Assembly: GCF_000171615.1 (NCBI RefSeq)
Contig: NZ_ABFU01000018.3
Coordinates: 26,621-90,620, forward strand
Source of the DNA: Bacillus coahuilensis m4-4
GTDB taxonomy: Bacteria; Bacillota; Bacilli; Bacillales; Bacillaceae_K
DNA length: 64,000 nucleotides
Reading direction: 5' to 3'
Shown here piece after piece: positions 8,867 through 17,917 of this stretch. The notes below the pieces were generated by a model that saw only the letters and a list, made by a program, of their open reading frames with translations, did no database searches and was not told where the DNA came from. The position numbers were made by a program, and so were the translations under genes. How positions within the stretch are numbered: the stretch's first letter is position 1; the number at the start of each line of letters is the position of its first letter.

Positions 8867-8909
8867 ACTTACAGTTATACTAGATCCTCTAAAAATAAAG
8901 AAAGTAGGT

Positions 8910-9812
8910 TTATGGTACCTCATGCCCCATGCTAGCATGTAAAATTTCAAACCACTGATCATGATTTAAAGAAAGGTCTAATGAACGAATGGCTGATTGA
9001 ATTCTATTTGTTTTACCTGATCCAACGATTGGCATAATGTTTGCAGGATGTTGAAGTAGCCAAGCATACATCACTTCATCAATTCCCTTTGCCCCAATTT
9101 CTGCTCCTACTTTTTCAAGCGCAGAACGTAGACGAACAGATTTCTCGTCATCTCCAGTGAATATATTCCCTCCTGAAAGCGGGCTCCAAGCCATTGTTCC
9201 TAAACGTTTTTCAAGGTTTAGATTCAATGTTCCGTCTTCAAAGTTTTCTAAGTGATAAGCAGAAAGTTCAATTTGGTTCAAAATTAATGGAACATCTAAA
9301 TAGGATTCGAGCATTCTATATTGATGATCCTTGAAGTTAGAAACACCAAAATGACGCACTTTACCAGAAGCATGTAATTCATTAAATGCTTCTGCTACAT
9401 CCACTGGATTCATAAACGGATCAGGGCGATGAATGAGTAATACATCAATATACTCGATTCCTAAACTCTTTAAAGAATTTTCAACTGATCGTAGAATGTG
9501 TTCTTTCGTTGTATTGTAATGATGCGTTTTGTGAGTTGGACGCTCATCAGAAGGGATGACAATTCCACATTTTGTTACGATTTCCATCTTTTCACGAAGT
9601 TCTGGTTTTAGCTTTAAAGCTTCTCCAAAAAGTCCTTCGCATGTGTAACCACCATATAAATCTGCGTGATCAAATGTTGTGATTCCGTTTTCAAGACAGA
9701 ATTCAATTAATTCTACTGTTTGTTCTGATGAGTAATTCCAGTCAGCTAGTCTCCATAATCCGTGTACAATTCTTGAAAAGGATAGATCTTCAGTTAGTTG
9801 GATGCGTTGCAT
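8910..9812 (-). CDS. Aldo/keto reductase, YdhF-like
   Basis: Encodes 300 residues of the TIM-barrel aldo/keto reductase superfamily. The catalytic tetrad is visible: Asp in TTFDHADLYGGY, its Tyr, Lys in IVTKCGIV and His in VLLIHRPDPF. The C-terminal NADPH-binding stretch is PIVGSGKTNRIQSA. The overall sequence (SRIVHGLWRLADWN) resembles the E. coli YdhF group. It reduces aldehydes or ketones with NADPH; the physiological substrate is unknown. The gene is monocistronic and divergent from the TPP-riboswitch operon. Confidence 0.9.
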   Translation of the reverse strand: MQRIQLTEDLSFSRIVHGLWRLADWNYSSEQTVELIEFCLENGITTFDHADLYGGYTCEGLFGEALKLKPELREKMEIVTKCGIVIPSDERPTHKTHHYNTTKEHILRSVENSLKSLGIEYIDVLLIHRPDPFMNPVDVAEAFNELHASGKVRHFGVSNFKDHQYRMLESYLDVPLILNQIELSAYHLENFEDGTLNLNLEKRLGTMAWSPLSGGNIFTGDDEKSVRLRSALEKVGAEIGAKGIDEVMYAWLLQHPANIMPIVGSGKTNRIQSAIRSLDLSLNHDQWFEILHASMGHEVP

Positions 9813-9956
9813 TGTATAGCCTCCTTAGTATGTATCGCACACTATTATACTCTTTTTTTCAACCCAAGAAAAAACATTCGCCCAAACTTTTTTGTTGAAA
9901 CTTTCAGAGGTTTCTGTCATAGTTAATCAATGAAAGCGCAATCGAATAGTTTAAAA

Positions 9957-10048
9957 TGTAGGGGAACCGGTGTTGCCGGGTGAGAAGATAGACGGAATCT
10001 ATTAACCCTTGAACCTGATCTGGCTTATACCAGCGTAGGAAACATTGA
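9957..10048 (+). ncRNA. TPP riboswitch aptamer (THI box)
   Basis: Conserved THI-box segments occur in order: GGGG-containing P1, CCGGGTGAGAAGATAG, then the hallmark ACCCTTGAACCTGATCTGG and the CCAGCGTAGGAAA closing segment. A strong terminator hairpin follows 24 bases downstream and forms the expression platform. Binding of thiamine pyrophosphate is expected to favour termination and switch off the downstream thi transport operon. This supports a pyrimidine/thiamine role for that operon. Confidence 0.96.
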
Positions 10049-10071
10049 CGAGTAATGATGAATGATGTTAT

Positions 10072-10105
10072 CACGCCTAGGTATGTAGCCTAGGCGTTTT
10101 TGTTT
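10072..10105 (+). terminator. Riboswitch expression-platform terminator
   Basis: ACGCCTAGG pairs with CCTAGGCGT and is followed by TTTTT. It lies between the TPP aptamer and thiY. Confidence 0.9.
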
Positions 10106-10137
10106 TATATACAGTCATTTAGGGGGGAATACTACAC

Positions 10138-11120
10138 ATGAAGAAATTAGTAATCAGCATGTTCTTACTAGGTCTATTAGTGGGATGTAGCGGAGAAAAA
10201 GAAGAGTCTGCTAACAAGGATGTAACACAAGATGTGACAGTAGTTTTAGACTGGACACCGAATACAAATCATACAGGATTATATGTTGCTAAAGAGAAAG
10301 GGTTTTTGAAGAAGAGGGACTTAATGTTGACATTATAATGCCTGGGGAATCTGGAGCCGACCAGTTAGTAGCTTCAGGAAAGGCTGACTTTGGTGTAAGT
10401 TATCAAGAAAGTGTTACACAGGCAAGAGTACAGGAAGTTCCGATCGTATCCATTGCTGCTGTCATACAACACAATACATCAGGTTTTGCCTCTCCAGTGG
10501 ATAAAAATATCCAATCACCAAAAGACTTTGAAGGAAAAGTGTATGGAGGGTGGGGAGCTCCTGTTGAGAAAGAAGTTATTACATCGTTAATGAATACTGA
10601 AGACGGAGATGTTGAACAAGTAGGATTTGTTAATATGGGAGACAGTGATTTCTTTACCGCTGTAGCTCGCGATATTGACTTTGCCTGGATTTATTATGGG
10701 TGGACTGGAGTAGAAGCTGAGCTAAGAGGGGAAGAGTTAAATATGATTTATTTAACAGATTACTCAGAGAAGCTAGATTACTACACTCCAGTATTAACAA
10801 CAAATGAGGATCATATTGAAAATGATTCAGAGCTTGTCAAAGCTTTTTTAGCTGCCGTTACTAAAGGATATGAATTTTCAATTGAAAATCCAAGTGAAGC
10901 AGCAGATATTTTAATAGAAGCTGAGCCAGACCTTGATGCTGAACTCGTTAAAGCATCACAAGAATGGTTAAAAGATAAATACAAGGATGATGCACAGCGT
11001 TGGGGAGAGCAAAAAGAATCAGTTTGGACGAATTATTCTGAGTGGATGGCCGAAAATGGATTATTAGAAGGCGATTTTAACGCAACTGAAGCATTTACCA
11101 ATGACTATTTGCCAAACTAA
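10138..11120 (+). pseudogene. thiY: ThiY-like pyrimidine-precursor-binding lipoprotein, one frameshift
   Basis: The two frames make one periplasmic-type binding protein of about 327 residues in the NMT1/THI5-like family. It opens with a lipoprotein signal ([10 protein letters not shown], lipid-modified Cys at residue 17). The ligand-domain start [21 protein letters not shown] is followed by GADQLVASGKADFGVSY. The T5 run at 10303-10307 needs one more T to read [19 protein letters not shown]. ThiY captures formylaminopyrimidine, a thiamine breakdown product, for the ThiXZ importer. The riboswitch upstream and ABC genes downstream fit this. The frameshift is probably a sequencing error. Confidence 0.9.
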
Positions 11121-11130
11121 AGGAGATCAA

Positions 11131-11424
11131 ATGATGAGTACAGCATTATTAAGCATTCAAATTCTACCAAAAACAAAAGATGGAGAAGATGTCATTCCTT
11201 ATGTTGATGAAGCCATTGCAATCATTCATGAAAGTGGATTAAAATATGAGGTTCATCCTCTTGATACTACTGTTGAAGGAAATATGTCTGAGCTTTTACA
11301 ATTAGTAGAAAAAATGAATGAGCGAATGATTGAAATAGGTAGTAAGAATGTCATTTCACAAATGAAATTATTATACCAACCGTCTGGTATTCAACTCGAA
11401 ACGTTAACGGAGAAGTATAGATGA
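11131..11424 (+). CDS. Thiamine-binding protein, MTH1187/YkoF-like family
   Basis: Encodes 97 residues. The start ATG at 11131 follows AAAGGAGA; a longer reading would overlap thiY. The sequence matches the small ferredoxin-like fold family once called DUF77: STALLSIQILPKTKD at the N-terminus, YVDEAIAIIHESGLKYEVHPLDTTVEG in the middle (typical phrase V-x-P-x-x-T-x-V-E-G), then a helix. Members bind the thiamine pyrimidine ring and often sit in TPP-controlled operons, as here. Its role as a cytosolic thiamine or precursor binder that aids ThiXYZ transport is inference. It overlaps thiX by four bases (ATGA). Confidence 0.82.
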   Translation: MMSTALLSIQILPKTKDGEDVIPYVDEAIAIIHESGLKYEVHPLDTTVEGNMSELLQLVEKMNERMIEIGSKNVISQMKLLYQPSGIQLETLTEKYR

Positions 11425-12179
11425 AACATGTAGCTAAAAAAAGTTGGAGACCTACTGTGGTTCTCCTTCTTTTATTCATTTTCTGGGAAATATCTACGGT
11501 CATCTGGGATATACCTGCTTGGATGCTCCCTGCTCCGTCTAGTATTATTCAAGAATTTTTTTCCATATGGGATAGCTTTAAAGAGGATGTATGGTCGACT
11601 TCCTACTTAACGTTTATGGGATTTATTATTGGTTGTTCAATTGGCATTGTAACAAGTATTCTTCTTCACTTAGTTCCTTCATTGAGAGAAGCATTTTATC
11701 CTTTGTTAATACTATCTCAAAACATACCGATTATCGTTTTAGCTCCACTTCTTGTCATTTGGTTTGGATTTGGCCTACTTCCAAAAATAATTGTCATTAC
11801 GTTAGTCTGTTTCTTTCCAGTTGCTGTTGCCACTCTAGACGGGCTTAGACAGACTCCGGATGAATATTTGCATTACATGAAAATGGCCGGGGCGACTAAA
11901 CGACAAATATTTTGGAAAGTAGAAGTTCCTTCGTCTTTGCCGTCTTTATTCTCTGGTTTAAAGATTTCTGCAACATACAGCGTGATGGGAGCCGTCATAT
12001 CTGAATGGCTAGGAGCGAAAGCGGGAATCGGTGTATTTATGACTCTTGCCTCTTCTTCTTTTAGGACCGACCGGGTATTTGTCGCTATTTTTCTAATTAT
12101 GATACTGAGTATGGTATTTTTTAGCATCATCCTTTTTTTAGAGAAGCTATTTATAAAAGGGAAGGGGGAGCCCGTTTGA
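11421..12179 (+). CDS. thiX: ABC transporter permease ThiX
   Basis: Encodes 252 residues with about six membrane helices and the cytoplasmic EAA loop (HYMKMAGATKRQIFWKVEVP) at about residues 150-170, which docks on the ATPase. The sequence belongs to the SsuC/TauC/ThiX family of importer permeases. It is translationally coupled on both sides, with ATGA and TTGA overlaps. It is the membrane part of the formylaminopyrimidine importer. Confidence 0.9.
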   Translation: MKHVAKKSWRPTVVLLLLFIFWEISTVIWDIPAWMLPAPSSIIQEFFSIWDSFKEDVWSTSYLTFMGFIIGCSIGIVTSILLHLVPSLREAFYPLLILSQNIPIIVLAPLLVIWFGFGLLPKIIVITLVCFFPVAVATLDGLRQTPDEYLHYMKMAGATKRQIFWKVEVPSSLPSLFSGLKISATYSVMGAVISEWLGAKAGIGVFMTLASSSFRTDRVFVAIFLIMILSMVFFSIILFLEKLFIKGKGEPV

Positions 12180-12922
12180 ATCACATCAAGATAGAAGAGA
12201 TCAGCAAATCGTTCGGAGAAACGGAGGTGCTACAAAATATTACGTTTGACATAAAAGACGGAGAGTTTGTCGTATTGCTGGGACCATCTGGAAGTGGGAA
12301 AAGTACATTATTTCAACTCATTGGCGGGTTGTTACAGCCTGATAGTGGAAGGATATTATTGAATGATCAAGACATCACAGGAACGAAAGGAAATATTTCG
12401 TATATGCCTCAATCACCGTCCCTGTTACCTTGGAGAACCATTATGGAGAATGTTCTACTAGGTCAAGAGATAAAAGGAAAGAAAGATACGCAAGTAGCAA
12501 AAGATATGCTGGATAAGGCTGGACTAGAAGAGTTTAAAACATCCTATCCAAGTCAGTTATCAGGTGGTATGAAGCAGCGTGCGGCCTTTATTCGTGCTTT
12601 ACTTTCACCACAGCCTTTCATATGCTTAGACGAGCCCTTTTCTGCTCTAGATGAATTGACTCGTTATGAAATGCAAAGCTGGCTTCTTTCGATTTGGGAA
12701 GAAAATAAGCAATCCGTTTTGTTTGTCACTCATAATATTGAGGAAGCCATTTTTTTAGCGGATCGTATCATTATACTTAGTGAACGACCAGCAACCGTCC
12801 AAAAAGAATTTGATATTCCTTTTAAAAGACCAAAGAAAAAAAAGAAATGGATCCTTTCAGACGAGTTTTTATTTTGGAAAAGAAAAATCTATAAAGAGCT
12901 TGAAGGAGAGGAAGTCATCTAA
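12176..12922 (+). CDS. thiZ: ABC transporter ATP-binding protein ThiZ
   Basis: Encodes 248 residues with a complete nucleotide-binding domain: Walker A GPSGSGKST at about residue 37, Q loop MPQSPSLLPW, ABC signature LSGGMKQRAAF, Walker B FICLDEPFSAL and the switch His in FVTHNIEEA. It starts with TTG overlapping the thiX stop and follows a GGGGGAG site. It powers ThiXY uptake of the thiamine pyrimidine precursor. Confidence 0.92.
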   Translation: MNHIKIEEISKSFGETEVLQNITFDIKDGEFVVLLGPSGSGKSTLFQLIGGLLQPDSGRILLNDQDITGTKGNISYMPQSPSLLPWRTIMENVLLGQEIKGKKDTQVAKDMLDKAGLEEFKTSYPSQLSGGMKQRAAFIRALLSPQPFICLDEPFSALDELTRYEMQSWLLSIWEENKQSVLFVTHNIEEAIFLADRIIILSERPATVQKEFDIPFKRPKKKKKWILSDEFLFWKRKIYKELEGEEVI

Positions 12923-13693
12923 ATGAACAAAATCATAGATGCTCACATCCATTTAGATTTGTACAAAGAAAGTGACCAACAGAAGCTTCTCGATAAAGCT
13001 TCTGTTTTCGGTATCGATTATTTTATTGCTGTTTCTATGAACGAATCCTCCTGTTACCAAGTCAAAGAATTAAGTAAAAATAACAGAGTTTTACCTGCAT
13101 ATGGTTTTCATCCGGAACAAACCATTCCCTCTTATACCGATCAAGAAAGATTACTCTCATTTTTAAAACAGGAAGGAAACTCTATGATCGCCATAGGTGA
13201 AATCGGATTACCCCATTATTCAAAATTAGAGAATCCCACTCTACCATATGAACCCTATATAGAATTAGCAGAAGAACAAATCAAAATAGCAAAGAAATTC
13301 GATTTACCTGTCATCATTCATGGAGTATACGAGGATAGTGATACAATGTGTGAGCTATTAGAAAGGCATTCTATAACACACGCCCATTTTCACTGGTACA
13401 AGGGAGAAATAAAACAAGTAGAAAGATTAATTCGAAATGGATTTTATGTGTCTTTTACACCCAATTTGGTATATGAGGAAGAGATACAAGAGATAGCCAA
13501 GGTCTTTCCTCGTGAGCAGGTGATGCTTGAAACAGATGGTCCATGGCCCTTTGAAGGCCCATTTAAAGGGAAGATGACTCACTCAAACATGATACATGAG
13601 TCCATTCAACATTTAGGTTTCATTTGGAAAGAGCCAACAGACTATGTTTACGAACATATTTATACAAATACTATGAAATTCTTCAAAATTTGA
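12923..13693 (+). CDS. TatD-family metal-dependent hydrolase in the thi operon
   Basis: Encodes 256 residues starting directly after the thiZ stop (TAAATG). TIM-barrel amidohydrolase ligands are visible: HIH at residues 8-10, the bridging Glu in AIGEIGLPHY, His in PVIIHGVY, His in THAHFHW, and Asp in LETDGPWPF. TatD proteins are nucleases or hydrolases of uncertain substrate. Its fixed place as last gene of a TPP-riboswitch operon suggests an amidohydrolase step on an imported thiamine derivative, or a repair function. Both are inference. Confidence 0.82.
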   Translation: MNKIIDAHIHLDLYKESDQQKLLDKASVFGIDYFIAVSMNESSCYQVKELSKNNRVLPAYGFHPEQTIPSYTDQERLLSFLKQEGNSMIAIGEIGLPHYSKLENPTLPYEPYIELAEEQIKIAKKFDLPVIIHGVYEDSDTMCELLERHSITHAHFHWYKGEIKQVERLIRNGFYVSFTPNLVYEEEIQEIAKVFPREQVMLETDGPWPFEGPFKGKMTHSNMIHESIQHLGFIWKEPTDYVYEHIYTNTMKFFKI

Positions 13694-13776
13694 AAGGTGA
13701 GTTCCATAAATTTCCTTCCTAAAATAAGCCTTAATGGGAAAGCTTTAACTATCTACAATAGATAGGAGGAAGCTAG

Positions 13777-14040
13777 ATGTCTGATTTTGTTTACAATCAA
13801 TCGTATCAAGCTGGTGATATCGTTTACGTTATGTATCGAAATCCTCACACTCAAGATGTGGCAAACGTGCAAGAAGCGGCTGTTGTACATAATCCAGAGG
13901 ATCCTAACTCGTTAGCTTTGTTTATGTATGATGAGTATTATCCTTTAACAGAGGACTTAGCTGTGTATACGTCTGCTGGAGAGGCAGAGCAAGCGTACGA
14001 GTATTATTTTGGTGTAACGGACGGTGACGTATTTGGTTAA
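13777..14040 (+). CDS. splA: SplA, TRAP-like regulator of spore photoproduct lyase
   Basis: Encodes 87 residues, close to the size of B. subtilis SplA. It has the typical start YQAGDIVYVMYRNPHTQDVA and is followed at once by splB. SplA is described as a negative, TRAP-like regulator of splAB expression during sporulation. Ribosome site is TAGGAGGAAG. The end overlaps splB by 17 bases. Confidence 0.9.
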   Translation: MSDFVYNQSYQAGDIVYVMYRNPHTQDVANVQEAAVVHNPEDPNSLALFMYDEYYPLTEDLAVYTSAGEAEQAYEYYFGVTDGDVFG

Positions 14041-15061
14041 GCCATTTGTTCCTCAGCTTGTCTACTTTGAGCCGAAGGCCCTAGATTATCCTTTAGGAAA
14101 AGAATTAATGGAGAAATTTACGAAGCTCGGCGTTGAGATAAGAGAAACAACTTCTCATAATCAAGTTCGTAACCTACCTGGAAAAAATGACTTTCAAAAA
14201 TATCGAATTGCAAAATCTACCCTTGTTGTAGGCTTAAGAAAAACGTTAAAATTCGATACGTCAAAGCCTTCAGCTGAATATGCCATTCCGTTTGCTACGG
14301 GCTGTATGGGGCATTGTCATTATTGTTATCTACAAACAACGATGGGAAGTAAGCCGTATATTAGAACGTATGTTAACACGGATGATATTTTCGAGGCAGC
14401 AGAAAAATATATGAAGGAAAGAGCTCCAGAAACGACTCGATTTGAAGCGTCTTGTACGTCAGATATTGTTGGAATCGATCATTTAACTCATACGTTGAAG
14501 CGTGCAATTGAATTTTTTGGGGAATCAAAGCATGGAGTATTACGATTTGTCACGAAGTTTAATCATGTCGATCATCTTTTAGATGCTAAGCATAATGAAC
14601 GAACACGTTTCAGGTTTAGTATGAATGCGGACTATGTGATTAAAAATTTTGAGCCTGGTACCTCGAGCTTTGCAGATAGAATCGAGGCTGCTGGTAAAGT
14701 AGCAAGAGCAGGCTATCCATTAGGCTTTATTATTGCACCCATCTATGTACATGATGGATGGGAAGAAGGGTACAAGGATTTATTTGAACGGCTCGAGTCT
14801 GAGTTACCACAAGAAGCTAAAAAGGATTTAACTTTTGAACTTATTCAGCACCGTTTTACCAAGCCAGCTAAACGAGTCATTGAAAAGAACTATCCAATGA
14901 CTAAGCTAGAATTAGATGAGGAAAAGCGCCGGTACAAATGGGGCAAGTATGGAATTGGAAAGTATATTTATGAGAAGGACCAGGAAGCATCGTTAAAAGA
15001 CACACTTTCAGATTATATTGAGAAATATTTTCCGAATGCAAAGCTAGAATACTTCACTTAA
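14024..15061 (+). CDS. splB: Spore photoproduct lyase SplB (radical SAM)
   Basis: Encodes up to 345 residues. The radical-SAM cysteine triad is in GCMGHCHYCYL at about residues 93-103, and a downstream Cys in FEASCTSDIVG corresponds to the essential thiyl-radical Cys. The whole sequence is close to B. subtilis SplB, including FVPQLVY near the start and RRYKWGKYGIGKYIY near the end. It reverses the 5-thyminyl-5,6-dihydrothymine lesion in germinating spores. Start is GTG 14024 or TTG 14033; both precede MVKPFVPQ and overlap splA. Its presence shows that the host forms endospores. Confidence 0.97.
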   Translation: MTYLVKPFVPQLVYFEPKALDYPLGKELMEKFTKLGVEIRETTSHNQVRNLPGKNDFQKYRIAKSTLVVGLRKTLKFDTSKPSAEYAIPFATGCMGHCHYCYLQTTMGSKPYIRTYVNTDDIFEAAEKYMKERAPETTRFEASCTSDIVGIDHLTHTLKRAIEFFGESKHGVLRFVTKFNHVDHLLDAKHNERTRFRFSMNADYVIKNFEPGTSSFADRIEAAGKVARAGYPLGFIIAPIYVHDGWEEGYKDLFERLESELPQEAKKDLTFELIQHRFTKPAKRVIEKNYPMTKLELDEEKRRYKWGKYGIGKYIYEKDQEASLKDTLSDYIEKYFPNAKLEYFT

Positions 15062-15073
15062 TTCATAATTCAA

Positions 15074-15112
15074 AAAACACCTCACGACAACTAAGGTTGG
15101 GTGAGGTGTTTT
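15074..15112. terminator. Bidirectional terminator after splB
   Basis: AAAACACCTCAC pairs exactly with GTGAGGTGTTTT. It separates splB from the convergent minus-strand operon and overlaps that operon's last stop codon. Confidence 0.9.
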
Positions 15113-15532
15113 AGTGCGGCAGTAAATAGTGGGATAACTCTAATACTTTCAGGGCAATATCATCACATATTTCTTGATAGAGCGCATGCTGTTCTTCGTA
15201 TGATGTATCTTCAAAGGAAGGATTCTTAATATCCCAAGAAATTACGTTCGAAGCTTTTCTAACAGAGGAGGGAGTGTTTCTCCTGCTTCTTTGTCTCGTA
15301 TCCAAATGACATGGTGTGCCTCTTGAACAGTTACATCATGGATGGAGGGAATTTCTTCTGGAATTGGTAAATTTACTTCGTACATAGCTCGCTTAGGTAA
15401 CTCATCTAATATTCCTGTGCTAGCTCCTCCGGATTGAAACGTCCATTTAGTAGAAGGTAATTTGGACGCCCAACCTTTTGCTATTAAACATCTAGTAGGG
15501 TCTTTTGAAATAAAGAATATGGATTTTCTCAT
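15111..15532 (-). pseudogene. LMW-phosphatase/arsenate-reductase-like protein lacking the catalytic Cys, one frameshift
   Basis: The two frames join at about 15245-15265 to give a protein of about 140 residues. The fold pattern resembles low-molecular-weight tyrosine phosphatases and ArsC: a first strand plus loop, an AKGWASKL helix, a GGASTGI segment, a VIWIRDKE strand and WDIKNPSFED followed by a final helix (family: WDFDDP...). The P-loop Cys-x5-Arg is replaced by ISKDPTRC, so the nucleophilic Cys is missing. It is therefore probably not a working phosphatase or arsenate reductase. It follows phr on the same strand and may share its transcript. No close relative is recalled. Confidence 0.6.
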
Positions 15533-15623
15533 CTAGGTTGATCCTTTCTAAGTAATCTTACCTATTCTTTACCCAATCTTTTCACTTTTACCCATCAGAA
15601 TAAGGTGTAATATTTGGTAACCT

Positions 15624-17029
15624 CTACTTTATTTTCTCATATCTTTCTAACGCCCTTTGTCTAGCTTCCTTATGTTCGACAATTGGGTAAGGATAGTTCT
15701 TCCCTAATTCTACCCCTGCAGTATTAAGTACAGATGATGGTGCTTCTGTCATATCGTGGATGTATTCTTTAGGGACTCCTCTTAACTCAGGTACCCACCT
15801 TTTAATATACTCACCATCTGGATCGAACTTTTTACCTTGAGTGATTGGATTAAAAATGCGGAAAAAAGGGGATGAACCTGTTCCCGTTCCAGCAATCCAC
15901 TGCCACCCTAGCGCATTATTCGCTTCATCAGCATCGACCAATGTATTTAAAAACCAATCAGCCCCTTTTTGCCAGGGCTGTAATAAATGCTTCACGAGAA
16001 AAGACGCTACAATCATGCGTACGCGGTTATGCATATAGCCGGTCTCCCATAATTCTCTCATCCCTGCATCGACCATAGGATATCCTGTTAACCCTCTCGT
16101 CCATTTTGAAAAGGGGTCAGGGTCCTTTTCCCATTCTAATTTCGAAAAATTTTCCTTGAGCGATTTTTTTGCAAACGTTGGGTGATAGAATAGCACAGAA
16201 TAAGCAAAGTCACGCCAAACTAATTGTCTAATAAAGGGTTCAAATTTATCTTTCTCTTCCGCACGAATGGTATGAACATACTCCGAACAGAAATCTGGCC
16301 GCTTGCTAGATAGGGCGAGAGTAAGCTAGTGCCATCTTGAAAGGGATAATCTCTATCTTGGTCGTATTGATTTATTTTGGAATCGAAAAATTTTTTAAAG
16401 TGTGCTATTCCAGCTTGTTCTGTTGGTGTTTCCCACTTTTTATAAAAGCCTTGATCCCATGATATGGATGGTAACAGCTGTAGGTCATCTATTCTCTTTG
16501 AGGGTTCGTCCGTTTCCATGGCTTTTATTGTTCGAACGGTAGGGAGGACCTTTGGAACATGGGTTTTTAGAAAGCTTTTGTAATATGGTGTGAAAACCTT
16601 ATAGGGTTCTCCTTTGCCATTCTTAATCGCCCAAGGGGATTGGAGTAAGAAACTTTCAAAGGATTCTACATGTATATTTTGTTGTTGAAGTGCTTTCCCT
16701 ACATGCTGAAGTGTTTGGTAAAGTTTAGGGGAATATACGCGATTCCAATAGACCGCAGTCGCTCTGACGTTCTTTACGATGGTTGTTAATTCGTCAGTAA
16801 TGGATCCTTCTTTAATTATGAGGGGGCATCCTATTTCTCGTAAACTGTTCTGGAAATCCATTAATGCATGGTGCAACCACCACTGTTTTGCTTCTCCAAC
16901 CCGAAACGGGGAAACTTCTTTATCGTAAATAAAAACAGGAAGTACTTGTCCTTCTTTGGAAGCACGCCACAAAGCTGGGTTGTCATGAAGTCTAAAGTCT
17001 TGCTGGACTAATACTATAATTCGTTTCAT
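15624..17029 (-). pseudogene. phr: Deoxyribodipyrimidine photolyase, one frameshift
   Basis: Joined frames give a class I photolyase/cryptochrome of about 468 residues. The N-terminal antenna domain starts MKRIIVLVQQDFRLHDNPAL. The FAD-binding catalytic domain shows GTSLLSPYLASGQIS, VWRDFAY, GYPMVDAGMREL, TGYMHNRVRM and GWQWIAGTG. The break is near 16275, where adding one base restores FHTIRAEEKDKFEPFIRQLVW. Family members use blue light to split cyclobutane dimers. With splB nearby, two UV-repair genes sit within 3 kb, one for vegetative cells and one for spores. Confidence 0.93.
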
Positions 17030-17202
17030 TAAATCTCATCCTTTTAGGTCTAATCCATATCATTATAATTAAGTTGCTCATATGATGAAAATAAGGGTGT
17101 GTTTTAGTTTTTCCTATATCGAGTTTTAGATGTTCGTATATAAATCATATGGTTATCTTGATCGTAAGCTGAATACAATGATTGAGGTAAATAGCTTTCA
17201 TG

Positions 17203-17228
17203 AAAAAAGACAGCTCGAGAAGCTGTCT
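17203..17228 (-). terminator. Terminator of the long Usp gene
   Basis: On the minus strand AGACAGCT pairs with AGCTGTCT, followed by TTTTTT. Confidence 0.85.
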
Positions 17229-17236
17229 ACTTAACA

Positions 17237-17770
17237 TTATTTAACGATTAATACAGAAGTTTTTGCATGCTGAGCAATTTTTTCACTATGACTTCCTAAA
17301 AACAACTTTTTTATTCCTTGGAGATGGGTGTTTCCGACTAAGATTAAATCCGCATTGGCTTCTTCGGCATAAGATGCAATTCGTTCAGCAATGCTTGGAT
17401 CCTTACCAACTACTTCAAAATTAGCATGTAATCCTCTTGATAGAAATTGGTCTCTAACACCTGAAAAAACATCCTTCTCTCTCTCCCTAATTTCATTCTT
17501 ATATGAATCTGTTCTTATTTCATCATTTGGTGTAGCTGCACTAAGTGGAGGTAAAACGCCTTGGCCATGAATTCCAGGATCTACAATTGGTGTTTGATTA
17601 GCTCCTAAATAACCTGAATCAAGTCTTCCTTCTGTAGTGGATTGCCCATTATCAACATGAACGACCGTTATTTTAGTTGAAGGATTCTCTTTTTGAAAAG
17701 AGGTGGCCATTTCTACCGCTTTTTCACTAATATGATCTAAATCAATCGCTAATAAAATGTGGTTAAACAT
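17237..17770 (-). CDS. Universal stress protein, extended form
   Basis: Encodes 177 residues. The start ATG at 17768-17770 has AAGGAG eight bases upstream. A Usp domain is split by an inserted Gly/Pro/Thr-rich loop of about 45 residues (around 50-95) not present in the short Usp at 4218. The N-terminus FNHILLAIDLDHISEKA carries the Asp of the ATP site, and the C-terminus has VGNTHLQGIKKLFLGSHSEK. The second Gly of the G-x2-G pattern is kept (G-N-T-H-L-Q-G). ATP binding is plausible. The gene is monocistronic. Confidence 0.85.
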   Translation of the reverse strand: MFNHILLAIDLDHISEKAVEMATSFQKENPSTKITVVHVDNGQSTTEGRLDSGYLGANQTPIVDPGIHGQGVLPPLSAATPNDEIRTDSYKNEIREREKDVFSGVRDQFLSRGLHANFEVVGKDPSIAERIASYAEEANADLILVGNTHLQGIKKLFLGSHSEKIAQHAKTSVLIVK

Positions 17771-17917
17771 GTGAATCACTCCTTAGGGGATTTTTATGTA
17801 TATACCCAAATAAATATATTCAAAGCCTAAACACCCACTAAGATAGTAAACAAAGTTTGATAGGGATATATATGGGGAATAATGATTTTATTACTTATAG
17901 AAGAAGGAGAGAGAGGA

